DNA of 34,100 bases, taken from Ilumatobacteraceae bacterium. GTDB lineage: Bacteria; Actinomycetota; Acidimicrobiia; Acidimicrobiales; Ilumatobacteraceae. Below are positions 8,749 to 16,917 of this stretch, one piece after another. The stretch is taken from assembly GCA_025358075.1 (NCBI GenBank), contig JANYKU010000181.1:1-34100 (forward strand), given 5' to 3'. The notes beneath the pieces are model-generated. The model saw nothing but the letters and a program-made list of their open reading frames with translations, did not search any database and was not told the DNA's origin. The translations under genes were made by a program, and so were the position numbers. Position 1 is the stretch's first letter; every line of letters starts with the position of its first letter.

Positions 8749-10626
8749 CTACAGTTCTTCCGTGTGGTCGCCATGGGTGTGGATCGGTACCGAGACGACT
8801 GCCGTGTGCGGACGGTAGAGCAGTTTTGCCTTCAGGGCAAAGGCGCTGCCGTTGTGCAGCCATTGCGTTTTCCACGACGTGACGAATTCGGGGATCACGA
8901 CGGTGATGATGTCGCCCTCGTGTTGCTCGTCGAGCTCGTCGATGAACTGCAGGATCGGTCGGGTCAGTTCTCGATAGGGCGAGTACACGGTGTGCAGTTC
9001 GATCGGCACTTCGAACGCCTTCCACTGGTCTTCGATCGCCTTGCGCTCTTCGTCGTTGCTGGCCACCGTGACGGCCAGGATCCGGTCGGGGTTCAGCGAT
9101 CGCGCGTACTGCACGCCGCGCAGCACACCCTTGTTGACTCCACCGACGAGCACGACCATCGTGTGGGTCTCGCGTGGGGCGCGATACCCGGGAGGGGCGA
9201 CCACGGCACCGCGGCTCTTCTTGTAGTGCTTGCCGATGCTGCGGAACATGATCACCATGATCGGGATCAGTGCCGCCGGGATCCACGCCCCCTCGGTGAA
9301 CTTGGAGACGACCACGATGACGGCAATCAATCCAGTCGACGCTGAGCCGACCGCATTGATCACCAGGTGCAGCCGCCACCTGGGCTCGCGCTCTTTCAGG
9401 TGGTGCAGGACCATGCCCGCCTGGCTGAGGGTGAATCCGGTGAACACGCCGAACGCGTACAGGGGGATCAGCTTGGAGATGTCGCCGTTGAACACGACGA
9501 TCAGCACGCAAGCGATCGAGGCCAGGAAGATCACGCCGTTGGAGAACACCAGGCGGGCGCCGCGGTTGAAGAACTGGCGCGGCAAGAAGCCGTCTCTGGC
9601 GATGATCGAGGCCAGACGAGGGAAGTCGGCGTAGGCGGTGTTGGCGGCGAGGATCAGGATCATGAACGTGCCGACCATCAGCATCCAGAACAGCGTTCCC
9701 TTGCCGCCGAAGATGTGGGCGGCCATCAGACCGAGCCCGTTTCCGTCGTTGGGACCGCGGTATGGCTTCAGCTTTTGAGCGAGCACCGACACACCCAAGA
9801 AGCACGATCCGAGGATGGCGCCCATCCACACGAGCGTGTTCGCCGCGTTCTTGCTCTCCGGGACCTTGAACGCCGGCACGCCGTTCGAAACCGCTTCGAC
9901 GCCCGACAGTGCCACAGCGCCGGAGGAGAACGCTCTGGCGAGCATGTACAAGCTGAGGCCTCCAGTGAGCTTGGACTGGGTGATGGCGTCTTTCGACAGC
10001 AGCTTTTCGGGGATCGGCCCGAGGTGTTGAACGAAGACCCGGTAGAAGCCGGTACCTAACAGGATCAGCAGCATGAGGACGTAGAAGTACGTCGGTCCGG
10101 CGAAGGCCGCACCACTCTCTTTGACCCCGCGCAGGTTGACCACGGTCATCAGCAGGATGCAGGCCAGACAGACCGGGACGGTCCACTTGTTGTCGAATCC
10201 CGTCGCAGTGCGCATGGCGAGCACGCCGCCGGCGACACTGACCGAGACGGTGAGGATGTAGTCGACCAGGAGGGAGGCCCCGGCGACCAGTGATGGAATC
10301 TCTCCCAGGTTCTCGCGGCTGACGATGTAGGCCCCGCCCCCTGAGGGGTAGGCGTGGATCGTCTGCCGGTAGCTCATCACCACGATCACGAGCAGGACGC
10401 AGACGACGATGGCGATCGGCGTGAGGTATTTGAATGCCATCGGACCGATGCCTGCCTGGAGCAGCAGGACGACCAGGATCTCGTCGGTGGCGTAGGCCGT
10501 GGACGAGATAGCGTCGGACGCAAACACCGGCAGGGCGACGATCTTGCGGAGTCTCTGGTGGGCCTCGTCTTCCGACGAGATCGGTTTGCCGATGAGGATG
10601 CGCTTCAGGGCCGGCACGTCGTGCAC
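8749..10626 (-). CDS. KimA-like APC-superfamily transporter (probable K+ uptake)
   Basis: A 625-aa membrane protein of the APC superfamily. The opening (KRILIGKPISS), the segment SDAISSTAYATDEI (37-50) and YPSGGGAYIVSRENLG (93-108) closely resemble KimA (YdaO), the c-di-AMP-controlled high-affinity K+/H+ symporter of Bacillus. About 12 helices are followed by a soluble C-terminal region of about 150 residues with a UspA-like pattern (THTMVVLVGGVNKGVLRGVQYARSL), also as in KimA. Its neighbours are two RCK proteins, which supports a potassium role. General amino acid permease is the fallback annotation. The start is GTG. The gene is divergent from the ribosomal operon. No c-di-AMP riboswitch was recognised upstream. 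Confidence 0.88.
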   Translation of the reverse strand: MHDVPALKRILIGKPISSEDEAHQRLRKIVALPVFASDAISSTAYATDEILVVLLLQAGIGPMAFKYLTPIAIVVCVLLVIVVMSYRQTIHAYPSGGGAYIVSRENLGEIPSLVAGASLLVDYILTVSVSVAGGVLAMRTATGFDNKWTVPVCLACILLMTVVNLRGVKESGAAFAGPTYFYVLMLLILLGTGFYRVFVQHLGPIPEKLLSKDAITQSKLTGGLSLYMLARAFSSGAVALSGVEAVSNGVPAFKVPESKNAANTLVWMGAILGSCFLGVSVLAQKLKPYRGPNDGNGLGLMAAHIFGGKGTLFWMLMVGTFMILILAANTAYADFPRLASIIARDGFLPRQFFNRGARLVFSNGVIFLASIACVLIVVFNGDISKLIPLYAFGVFTGFTLSQAGMVLHHLKEREPRWRLHLVINAVGSASTGLIAVIVVVSKFTEGAWIPAALIPIMVIMFRSIGKHYKKSRGAVVAPPGYRAPRETHTMVVLVGGVNKGVLRGVQYARSLNPDRILAVTVASNDEERKAIEDQWKAFEVPIELHTVYSPYRELTRPILQFIDELDEQHEGDIITVVIPEFVTSWKTQWLHNGSAFALKAKLLYRPHTAVVSVPIHTHGDHTEEL

Positions 10627-10750
10627 CCGTCATCGATCGCCGCGCCGGCGCACAAGTTGAACATCGAGTGGCGAACCTTAGCGGCTTCTTAGCGCGGGAG
10701 TGCAGTGTGTCAGGGCTCCGAAGGTGGGCGCGAACAGAGCGATGCCCGGG

Positions 10751-10779
10751 TTGGCAGGCGCTGCCAGGTCCGATAGAGT
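10751..10779 (+). promoter_or_regulatory. candidate sigma-A-type promoter of the ribosomal protein operon
   Basis: TTGGCA at 10751-10756 (5 of 6 to the -35 consensus) is separated by exactly 17 bases from TAGAGT at 10774-10779 (4 of 6 to the -10 consensus). It is the best-spaced pair in the gap and faces rplC. Transcription would start near 10786 and leave a leader of about 175 nt. There is no experimental support. Confidence 0.45.
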
Positions 10780-10785
10780 CAGATC

Positions 10786-10962
10786 CTCGTGTACGCCAAC
10801 CGGCGTGCCTTCAACAGAAGTCTGTGTGCGCCCCAGAAGTATGGCCGGGGGACCTCGCAGCAAGAACTGAATCCGGTGCTCCGCCGGCCATGCGGCCTGC
10901 GGAGCATTTGCGTGTACGACCGATGCCCGGGGAACCGGGTCTGACCCGAAAAGGCTGCCGAT
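10786..10962 (+). promoter_or_regulatory. structured 5' leader of the rplC operon with alternative hairpins
   Basis: Several perfect inverted repeats lie between the candidate promoter and rplC. Hairpin 1 spans 10791-10808 (7 bp, loop AACC). Hairpin 2 spans 10877-10906: TGCTCCGC pairs with GCGGAGCA, then after one mismatch GGCC pairs with GGCC around an ATGC loop. An alternative stem, ATGGCCGG (10841-10848) with CCGGCCAT (10884-10891), excludes hairpin 2. Near the start codon, CCCGG (10926-10930) pairs with CCGGG (10935-10939) around GGAA, or CGGGT (10936-10940) pairs with ACCCG (10944-10948). These two also exclude each other and abut the AAGG ribosome binding site at 10951-10954. This resembles an autoregulatory r-protein leader, but no known class was recognised. 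Confidence 0.45.
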
Positions 10963-11598
10963 ATGGCACTGCAAGCGATCGTTGGCGAGAAAGTCGCCAT
11001 GAGCCAGGTGTGGGTGAACGACAAAGTCGTTCCCGTCACCGTGCTCCGCGTCGAGCCGGCCCGCATCGTCCAGGTGAAGACCACCGAGCGCGACGGTTAC
11101 TCAGCGCTCCAGGTCACGTTTGGCCACAAAGATGCGAAGAAGCTCAACAAGCCCGAGGCCGGCCACTTTGCCAAGGCGGGCGTGCTGCCCGGCCGACGCG
11201 TCGTCGAACTGCGGCTCGACTCGGTCGACGGGTTCGAGGTCGGCCAAGAGATCACGGTCGACACCATGGTCGAAGGCCAGCGGGTCGACGTCACTGCGGT
11301 CAGTCGTGGCAAGGGTTTCGCCGGTGGCATGAAGCGCCACAACTTCAAGGGCCAAGGCGCCAGCCACGGTAACCACAAGCACCACCGTGCCCCAGGCTCG
11401 ATCGGCTCGGCGAGCTATCCCGGTCGAGTTTTCAAAGGCCTGAAGATGGCCGGGCACATGGGCCACGAGCAAGTCACCACGCTCAACCTCGAAGTCGTCC
11501 AGGCCGACATGGAGCGCAACCTGCTGCTCATCAGGGGCTCGGTACCGGGTCCCAACGGCGGCGTGGTCATCGTCCGCAATGCAGTGAAGGGGAAGTGA
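10963..11598 (+). CDS. rplC: 50S ribosomal protein L3
   Basis: Ribosomal protein L3 (uL3), 211 aa, an early-assembly protein near the 23S 3' end whose central extension reaches the peptidyl transferase centre. The family pattern is clear: IVGEKVAMSQVW at the start, the central GKGFAGGMKRHNFKGQGASHG loop, and GQ/GH-type motifs in GHMGHEQVTTLNLEVV. The ATG at 10963 has AAGG at 10951-10954. It is the first gene of the operon here because rpsJ is missing. Its stop lies just ahead of rplD. Confidence 0.98.
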   Translation: MALQAIVGEKVAMSQVWVNDKVVPVTVLRVEPARIVQVKTTERDGYSALQVTFGHKDAKKLNKPEAGHFAKAGVLPGRRVVELRLDSVDGFEVGQEITVDTMVEGQRVDVTAVSRGKGFAGGMKRHNFKGQGASHGNHKHHRAPGSIGSASYPGRVFKGLKMAGHMGHEQVTTLNLEVVQADMERNLLLIRGSVPGPNGGVVIVRNAVKGK

Positions 11599-11603
11599 GC
11601 GAG

Positions 11604-12527
11604 ATGGCCTCGATCACCGTCAAGAACTCAGCCGGCGACGACGCCGGCACCCTCGACCTCGACACCACGGTGTTCGGCATGCAACCCAACGTGCCGCTGA
11701 TGCACCAGGTCGTTACCGCCCAATTGGCCGCACGACGCAGTGGCACGCAGAGCACCAAGACTCGCGCCGAAGTGCGCGGCGGGGGCAGAAAGCCGTTCAA
11801 GCAGAAGGGCACCGGCAACGCTCGCCAGGGCTCCAGCCGTTCGCCGCACATGAGCGGTGGTGGCGTGGCTCATGGTCCGAAGCCGCGCAAGTACGACCAG
11901 AAGACCCCGAAGAAGATGATCAAGTTGGCCCTGCACTCGGCGCTCAGCGACCGGGCCGCCGACGGCAAGGTCGTCGTCGTCGATTCCTGGGGCTTCGACG
12001 CACCGAAGACCAAGGGTGCCAAGAAGTTGCTCACCGCCCTCGGTGTCGACGGCAAGGCGTTGGTCGTGGTCGACATCGACGACACCAACACCATCAAGAG
12101 CTTCCTCAACCTGCCCGACGTGCAGCTCATCGAGCGCCGCGAGCTCAACGCCTACGACGTGCTGTGCAGCGACTATGTGGTGTTCTCCCACGCGACGCTG
12201 CCGGGTGGCGGCGATGTCGTCGCCAGTGCTCCGGCCAAGAAGGCTGCACCCGCCAAGAAGGCGGAAGCCGCTCCGGTCGTCGACGAGCCCGTCGTGAAGA
12301 TCGATGAAGTCACCTTCCCAGGCAGTGTCAAAGCCGACGCCGACGCCGACGAAGCACCGGACGGTTACGAGATCAAGGGCAACGCCTCCTCGATGCTCTA
12401 CCACGTGCCGGGCTCGGCGTTCTACAACCGAACCGTGCCGGAGTACTGGTTTGCATCGGCCGAAGCTGCCGAAGCTGCCGGCTTCCAGCTGCCCCCCAGC
12501 CAGCGTGACAAGGAAGAGGAGTCATGA
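11604..12527 (+). CDS. rplD: 50S ribosomal protein L4 with C-terminal sunset-like domain
   Basis: L4 (uL4), 307 aa, about 100 residues longer than usual. Residues 1-200 are a normal L4, including the exit-tunnel loop (RAEVRGGGRKPFKQKGTGNARQGSSRSP). An Ala/Lys-rich linker (about 205-252) leads to a compact segment at 254-300 with IKGN, a YHVPGSAFY core and the pattern WFASAEAAEAAGF. This closely matches the small actinobacterial sunset domain (IKGN...YHxPG...Y...CF.s...A.aAG). ATG 11604 is preferred over GTG 11595 because AAGGGGA at 11587-11593 is correctly spaced for it. The function of the extra domain on the ribosome is unknown. Confidence 0.96.
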   Translation: MASITVKNSAGDDAGTLDLDTTVFGMQPNVPLMHQVVTAQLAARRSGTQSTKTRAEVRGGGRKPFKQKGTGNARQGSSRSPHMSGGGVAHGPKPRKYDQKTPKKMIKLALHSALSDRAADGKVVVVDSWGFDAPKTKGAKKLLTALGVDGKALVVVDIDDTNTIKSFLNLPDVQLIERRELNAYDVLCSDYVVFSHATLPGGGDVVASAPAKKAAPAKKAEAAPVVDEPVVKIDEVTFPGSVKADADADEAPDGYEIKGNASSMLYHVPGSAFYNRTVPEYWFASAEAAEAAGFQLPPSQRDKEEES

Positions 12528-12814
12528 AAGACCCCCGCGACATCATTCTGGCGCCAGTGGTGTCAGAGAAGAGCTACGCCCTCATCGAGCAGGGCGTGTA
12601 CACGTTCAAGGTCCACCCGAGCGCCAGCAAGCCGGAGATCTCCGACGCCGTCAAGGCGATTTGGGGCGTCGACGTCGTGCAGGTCAACACCCTCAATCGG
12701 AAGGGCAAGGTGATGCGCGGCCGCAAGAGCAACCGCACCGGCTCCAAGCCCGATTCGAAGCGGGCACTCGTCAAGCTGGCTGCGGGCCACGAGATCCCGC
12801 TGTTCGAGAACTGA
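12524..12814 (+). CDS. rplW: 50S ribosomal protein L23
   Basis: L23 (uL23), 96 aa, at the polypeptide exit where it docks signal recognition particle and trigger factor. The opening DPRDIILAPVVSEKSYALIE and the VNTLNRKGK / RKSNRTG segment are diagnostic. The ATG overlaps the rplD stop (ATGA), with a strong AGGAAGAGGA just upstream, so it is coupled to L4 translation. Length and sequence are ordinary. Confidence 0.98.
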   Translation: MKDPRDIILAPVVSEKSYALIEQGVYTFKVHPSASKPEISDAVKAIWGVDVVQVNTLNRKGKVMRGRKSNRTGSKPDSKRALVKLAAGHEIPLFEN

Positions 12815-12822
12815 GCTGAACC

Positions 12823-13662
12823 ATGGCCATTCGTTCACGTAAACCAACCAGCGCCGGTCGCCGTTTCCAGACGACGTCCGATTTCTCCGAGGTCACCAAG
12901 ACCGCGCCGGAGAAGGCGCTGATCTCCTCGCTTTCGAAGAGCGGCGGTCGCAATGTGTACGGACGCAAGACGTCGCGTCACCGCGGCGGCGGTCACAAGC
13001 GGGCCTACCGCATGGTCGACTTCAAGCGCATCAAAGACGGCGTCACCGCCAAGGTTGCAGCGATCGAGTACGACCCCAACCGCACCTGCCGCATCGCCCT
13101 GCTGCACTACGCCGACGGCGAGAAGGCCTACATCCTGGCCCCCAAGGGCCTGACGGTGGGCGATCATGTCAACAGCGGGCACGGCGCCGACATCAAGCCG
13201 GGCAATGCCCTGCCGTTGCGCTACATCCCGGTCGGCACCACGGTGCACAACGTCGAGCTGCGCCCCGGTGGCGGCGGCAAGATGGCCCGCTCGGCCGGTG
13301 TGGCAGTGCAGTTGGTCGCCAAGGAAGGCGAGTTTGCCACGCTTCGTCTGCCGTCCACCGAGATGCGTCGCGTGCTGATCGACTGTCGGGCAACCGTCGG
13401 TGAGGTCGGCAACAGCGAGCACGAGCTCATCACCATCGGCAAGGCCGGTCGCAACCGCTGGAAGGGCGTTCGCCCGCAGACCCGCGGCGTGGCCATGAAC
13501 CCGGTCGACCATCCTCTCGGTGGCGGTGAGGGCCGCACTTCGGGTGGCCGTCCGCCGGTATCGCCGTGGGGCAAGCCCGAGGGTGTTCGCACCCGCAACG
13601 TCAACAAGCCATCGCAGCAGCTGATCGTGCGTCGTCGCCGCACATCGAAGGGACGCCGCTAA
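12823..13662 (+). CDS. rplB: 50S ribosomal protein L2
   Basis: L2 (uL2), 279 aa, a primary 23S rRNA binder needed for subunit association and the peptidyl transferase centre. The RNA-binding core and the highly conserved C-terminal stretch [18 protein letters not shown], which contains the critical histidine, are present, and the protein ends in a basic tail ([10 protein letters not shown]). It starts at ATG 12823, 8 bases after rplW. Confidence 0.98.
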   Translation: MAIRSRKPTSAGRRFQTTSDFSEVTKTAPEKALISSLSKSGGRNVYGRKTSRHRGGGHKRAYRMVDFKRIKDGVTAKVAAIEYDPNRTCRIALLHYADGEKAYILAPKGLTVGDHVNSGHGADIKPGNALPLRYIPVGTTVHNVELRPGGGGKMARSAGVAVQLVAKEGEFATLRLPSTEMRRVLIDCRATVGEVGNSEHELITIGKAGRNRWKGVRPQTRGVAMNPVDHPLGGGEGRTSGGRPPVSPWGKPEGVRTRNVNKPSQQLIVRRRRTSKGRR

Positions 13663-13681
13663 TCATGAGGGGTAATTCGTA

Positions 13682-13969
13682 ATGTCACGCAGCCTGAAGA
13701 AGGGCCCGTTCGTCGACGACCATCTGTTGAAGAAGGTCGATGCCCAGAACAGCGCCGGCGAGCGCAAGGTCATCAAGACCTGGAGCCGACGCAGCACGAT
13801 CATCCCCGACATGGTCGGCCACACCATCGCGGTCCACGACGGCCGCAAGCATGTGCCGGTCTACGTCACCGAGTCGATGGTCGGCCACAAGCTGGGCGAG
13901 TTCAGCCCCACACGTACCTTCCGCTATCACGCTGGTCAAGAGAAGAACACGAAGGGTCGCGTCCGATGA
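13682..13969 (+). CDS. rpsS: 30S ribosomal protein S19
   Basis: S19 (uS19), 95 aa, in the head of the small subunit with S13. It opens with [19 protein letters not shown] and contains [19 protein letters not shown] and [13 protein letters not shown], all hallmark blocks. A GAGGGG lies about 10 bases ahead of the ATG. The stop overlaps the rplV start (ATGA). Confidence 0.98.
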   Translation: MSRSLKKGPFVDDHLLKKVDAQNSAGERKVIKTWSRRSTIIPDMVGHTIAVHDGRKHVPVYVTESMVGHKLGEFSPTRTFRYHAGQEKNTKGRVR

Positions 13970-14706
13970 CCGGTCCAAAGTTGAACGAAGCCAGCATGGT
14001 CGCTGGCGAGCGCAGCGGCACCAAGGCCAGCGCCAAGTACCTCCGCGTGTCGGCCTACAAGGCCCGCGTCGTACTCAACCTCATTCGTGGCCTGCCGGTG
14101 AAGCGTGCCGACGAGGTCTTGCAGTTCAGCGACCGTGAGGTCTCGAACGACATCCGCAAGGTCTTGGCGTCTGCCGTCGCCAACGCCCAGCACAACGACG
14201 AACAAGATCCCGACGAGTTGTTCGTCAAGGCCTGCTTCGCCGACGAGGGCCCGACGCTGAAGCGGTTCACGCCTCGCGCTCGTGGCCGCGGCAACCGCAT
14301 CAACAAGCGCACGTGCCACATCACGATCGTGCTGGCTCGTCTCGACGACGCCCGCCTCGAGGTCGTTCAGGCTCGCGAGGCCAAGCGCACCGCAGCCGGC
14401 CGACGTCGCCCCGCCGCCGGTGGCACCACCGCCAGCCGCCGGGCTCGTGTCGAGCGCAGCCGCCAGCGAGCCGCCGCCGCAGCCAAGGGTGGTACGCCCG
14501 AGGCCCATGATCACGATCATGATCACGGCGACGATCACGATCATGAACATGAACACGAGAGTGTCGATCACGACTTGATCGACACGTCAGCGTTCGATGC
14601 CGACGACGTCGACACCGCAGATGTTGAGGAGACAACCGTGACCGAAGGCGGCGAGGCAAGCGCCAGCGACGAGCCCGCTGCTGGTAACGACGAGGGAGCC
14701 GTCTGA
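13966..14706 (+). CDS. rplV: 50S ribosomal protein L22 with long His/Asp-rich C-terminal tail
   Basis: L22 (uL22), 246 aa, roughly twice the usual 110-120. The core ([20 protein letters not shown] ... [19 protein letters not shown]) is normal and would line the exit tunnel. After about residue 145 comes an Arg/Ala-rich stretch. Residues 181-203 then alternate His with Asp/Glu (nine His in 23 positions), and a strongly acidic tail runs to the end. The His segment resembles metal-binding linkers of zinc or nickel transporters and chaperones, and no such role is established for L22. The tail is read in one uninterrupted frame into TGATG, which couples it to rpsC. Confidence 0.96.
   Translation: MTGPKLNEASMVAGERSGTKASAKYLRVSAYKARVVLNLIRGLPVKRADEVLQFSDREVSNDIRKVLASAVANAQHNDEQDPDELFVKACFADEGPTLKRFTPRARGRGNRINKRTCHITIVLARLDDARLEVVQAREAKRTAAGRRRPAAGGTTASRRARVERSRQRAAAAAKGGTPEAHDHDHDHGDDHDHEHEHESVDHDLIDTSAFDADDVDTADVEETTVTEGGEASASDEPAAGNDEGAV
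14506..14574 (+). repeat. CAT/GAT/CAC/GAA low-complexity repeat encoding the L22 His-rich tail
   Basis: A run built from short units such as CATGATCACGAT, encoding alternating His and Asp/Glu codons (residues 181-203 of L22). The repetition of ATCAC and ATCATG blocks suggests growth by slippage. It is locally AT-richer than the flanking ribosomal genes and would be prone to length variation. Confidence 0.75.
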
Positions 14707-15581
14707 TGGGCCAGAAGATCAACCCCTATGGCTTCCGCCTTGGCATCACCACCGACTGGAAGAGTCGTTGGTTCTCAGAGCGCGACTACAAGGAATATCT
14801 CACCGAAGATTGGAAGATCCGCAAAGCGCTGATGACCAAGCTGGAAAGCGCAGCCGTCAGCCGCATCGAGATCGAGCGCACCCGCGACAAGGTCCGCGTC
14901 GACATCCACACCGCCCGCCCGGGCATTGTGATCGGTCGCCGTGGTGCTCAGGCCGACGAGTTGCGTGCCCTGCTCACCGAGATCACCGGCAACCCGAAGG
15001 TGCAGCTCAACATCGTCGAGATCAAGAGTCCCGAGCTCGACGCGGCACTCATCGCTCAAGGCGTCGCCGACCAGTTGGTCAACCGCATCGCCTTCCGCCG
15101 GGCCATGAAGCGCGCCGTGCAGAACGCTCAAAAGGCTGGTGCGTTGGGCATTCGTGTCCAGTGCTCCGGGCGCCTCGGCGGTGCCGAGATGAGCCGCACC
15201 GAGTGGTATCGCGAAGGCCGCGTTCCGTTGCACACGCTGCGCGCCGACATCGACTTCGGTGTGCGCGAGGCCCGCACCTCCAGCGGCCGCGTTGGCGTCA
15301 AGGTGTGGATCTACAAGGGCGACATCGTTCCGTACAAGAGCATCAACGAAGACAAGATCACTCGCGAGGCAGCCATGGCGGTCGGCGACCCGTCGGGCGC
15401 CGGCCAGCCGCGCCGTGTCGTCTCATCCGCTGGGCGTCGCCCGGCAGATGGCGATGTCGAGGCCACACCACTGATCAAGGAAGCCGATCCTGAGCTGGAG
15501 AAGTTGCTCGACGAAGAAGAAGAGATCGCTCGCCGTACACACGGCGGCTCGGAAGCCCCGCATTTCCGTGGGGAGGACTGA
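14706..15581 (+). CDS. rpsC: 30S ribosomal protein S3
   Basis: S3 (uS3), 291 aa, at the mRNA entry channel. It opens [15 protein letters not shown], has the KH-domain GxxG-type motif ([16 protein letters not shown]) and the C-terminal domain [31 protein letters not shown]. The tail beyond about residue 225 is longer than in E. coli and acidic ([14 protein letters not shown]), as is common in actinobacteria. The ATG overlaps the rplV stop (TGATG). Confidence 0.98.
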   Translation: MGQKINPYGFRLGITTDWKSRWFSERDYKEYLTEDWKIRKALMTKLESAAVSRIEIERTRDKVRVDIHTARPGIVIGRRGAQADELRALLTEITGNPKVQLNIVEIKSPELDAALIAQGVADQLVNRIAFRRAMKRAVQNAQKAGALGIRVQCSGRLGGAEMSRTEWYREGRVPLHTLRADIDFGVREARTSSGRVGVKVWIYKGDIVPYKSINEDKITREAAMAVGDPSGAGQPRRVVSSAGRRPADGDVEATPLIKEADPELEKLLDEEEEIARRTHGGSEAPHFRGED

Positions 15582-15587
15582 TTCATC

Positions 15588-16004
15588 ATGTTGATGCCTC
15601 GCAAAGTTGCACACCGTAAGCACCACCGTGGTCGCATGTCGGGTCTCGCCAAGGGTGGCGACCACTTGGCGTTCGGCGAGTACGGCATCCAGGCGCTCGA
15701 GCCTGGCTGGCTGAGCGCCCGCCAGATCGAGGCCGCCCGTATTGCCATGACCCGCGCCATCAAGCGTGGTGGCAAGGTCTGGATCAACATCTTCCCCGAC
15801 AAGCCCGTCACCAAGAAGCCTGCCGAGACCCGCATGGGTTCGGGCAAGGGCAACCCCGAGTTCTGGGTCGCTGTCGTGCGTCCGGGCCGCGTGCTGTTCG
15901 AGCTGTCGTACCCAAATGAAGAGATCGCCAGGAGCGCGCTTGCGAAGGCGATCCAGAAGCTGCCGATCAAGGCTCGCATCATCTCTCGCGAGGAGGTCTA
16001 CTGA
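15588..16004 (+). CDS. rplP: 50S ribosomal protein L16
   Basis: L16 (uL16), 138 aa, at the A-site side of the 50S subunit and needed for tRNA binding. The opening [19 protein letters not shown] and the [20 protein letters not shown] block identify it. GGGAGG at 15571-15576 serves the ATG at 15588. The stop overlaps the rpmC start (TGATG). Confidence 0.98.
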   Translation: MLMPRKVAHRKHHRGRMSGLAKGGDHLAFGEYGIQALEPGWLSARQIEAARIAMTRAIKRGGKVWINIFPDKPVTKKPAETRMGSGKGNPEFWVAVVRPGRVLFELSYPNEEIARSALAKAIQKLPIKARIISREEVY

Positions 16005-16219
16005 TGGCCAAGTCAACGACAGAACTGAAAGAGCTCGATCTCGGCGCGTTGGTCGACGAGCTCCGGGCCACGAAGCAAGAGGCGCTCAACCTGCGCTTCC
16101 GCAACGCCACTGGTCAGCTCGACAACAACGCCGAGATCCAAACGGTGCGCCGGCAGATCGCCCGCATCAACACGTTCATCCGTCAGCGCGAAATCGCGCT
16201 GGCCGAGGCTGGGAAGTAA
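16004..16219 (+). CDS. rpmC: 50S ribosomal protein L29
   Basis: L29 (uL29), 71 aa, a small two-helix protein by the exit tunnel next to L23. The sequence LVDELRATKQEALNLRFRNATGQLDN and a later RRQIARINT are typical. Translation is coupled to rplP through TGATG, with GAGGAGG just upstream. Confidence 0.97.
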   Translation: MAKSTTELKELDLGALVDELRATKQEALNLRFRNATGQLDNNAEIQTVRRQIARINTFIRQREIALAEAGK

Positions 16220-16222
16220 GCA

Positions 16223-16516
16223 ATGCCTGAAAAATCCGAACAGACCGAGGCAGCTGCCGCGGAGCACCGCAACAACCGCAAGACCCGCGAGGGTCTGGTC
16301 GTTTCCGACAAGATGGACAAGACCGCTGTCGTTGCCGTCATCGAGCGCGTCCGCCACGCCAAGTACGGCAAGTTCATGATGCGCACCAAGCGCCTCTACG
16401 CCCACGACGAGACCAACGACGCCCACATCGGCGACAAGGTTCGCGTCATGGAGACCCGCCCGCTCAGCAAGAACAAGCGCTGGCGTGTCGTCGAAGTTGT
16501 GGAGCGTGCCAAGTGA
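16223..16516 (+). CDS. rpsQ: 30S ribosomal protein S17
   Basis: S17 (uS17), 97 aa, an early 16S rRNA 5'-domain binder. After a short acidic, Ala-rich N-terminus it shows [21 protein letters not shown] and [19 protein letters not shown], followed by [25 protein letters not shown], an OB-fold typical of the family. It starts 3 bases after rpmC, and the GGGAAG within the rpmC end acts as ribosome binding site. Confidence 0.98.
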   Translation: MPEKSEQTEAAAAEHRNNRKTREGLVVSDKMDKTAVVAVIERVRHAKYGKFMMRTKRLYAHDETNDAHIGDKVRVMETRPLSKNKRWRVVEVVERAK

Positions 16517-16547
16517 TCGAGCGCAGCGAGAAGTTAGAGGTGACACA

Positions 16548-16916
16548 GTGATTCAGCAGGAATCGCGACTTCGGGTCGCCGACAACAGTGGCGCCAAAGA
16601 GGTGCTGTGCATCAAGGTGCTGGGTGGCACACGTCGTCGCTACGCGTCGATCGGTGACATCTTCGTTGCCACCGTCAAAGACGCCATTCCAGGCGCGGGT
16701 GTGAAGAAGGGCGACGTCGTCAAGTGCGTGGTCGTTCGCACCAAGAAAGAGAAGCGCCGCGCCGACGGCAGCTACATCCGATTCGATGAGAACGCCGCCG
16801 TGATCATCAAGGACGATCTGACCCCTCGCGGCACCCGCATCTTCGGGCCAGTGGGTCGTGAACTGCGCGACAAGAAGTTCATGCGCATCGTTTCGTTGGC
16901 ACCGGAGGTGCTGTGA
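16548..16916 (+). CDS. rplN: 50S ribosomal protein L14
   Basis: L14 (uL14), exactly the standard 122 aa when started at GTG 16548 ([22 protein letters not shown]). The frame is open further upstream, but those residues overlap rpsQ and are not L14-like. An AGAGG about 7 bases upstream supports the start. It contacts the small subunit at bridge B8 and binds silencing factor RsfS. Confidence 0.98.
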   Translation: MIQQESRLRVADNSGAKEVLCIKVLGGTRRRYASIGDIFVATVKDAIPGAGVKKGDVVKCVVVRTKKEKRRADGSYIRFDENAAVIIKDDLTPRGTRIFGPVGRELRDKKFMRIVSLAPEVL

Positions 16917-16917
16917 C

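Larger units (their letters stand above)
10627..10962. other. divergent intergenic region, KimA-like gene / rplC
   Basis: 336 bases without a convincing gene. On the KimA-like side there is a direct repeat TTAGCG at 10678-10683 and 10689-10694 (11-bp period), a possible regulator site. On the rplC side there is a candidate promoter (10751-10779) and a structured leader (10786-10962). No S10 (rpsJ) coding sequence, intact or decayed, could be recognised here. Confidence 0.7.

Noticed and set aside
8651-10633. 660-codon open frame overlapping the KimA-like gene in another frame of the same strand
   Set aside because: Composition is Arg/Pro/His-rich with no recognisable domain. It is a by-product of high GC inside a clearly conserved transporter gene.
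10915-10962. c-di-AMP (ydaO) riboswitch suggested by CCGGGGAACC next to a KimA-like gene
   Set aside because: The resemblance is a short stretch only. The rest of the conserved core, such as GCTAA and GGGTGAAT blocks in the right order, is missing, and it lies on the rplC strand.
10668-10962. possible rpsJ or other coding sequence in the gap before rplC
   Set aside because: Frames across the gap give Arg/Pro-rich sequence without any S10 motif. The gap reads better as promoter and leader.
14506-14574. repeat in rplV as a CRISPR-like or mobile repeat
   Set aside because: It is an in-frame codon repeat with no spacers. The reading frame continues to a stop coupled to rpsC.
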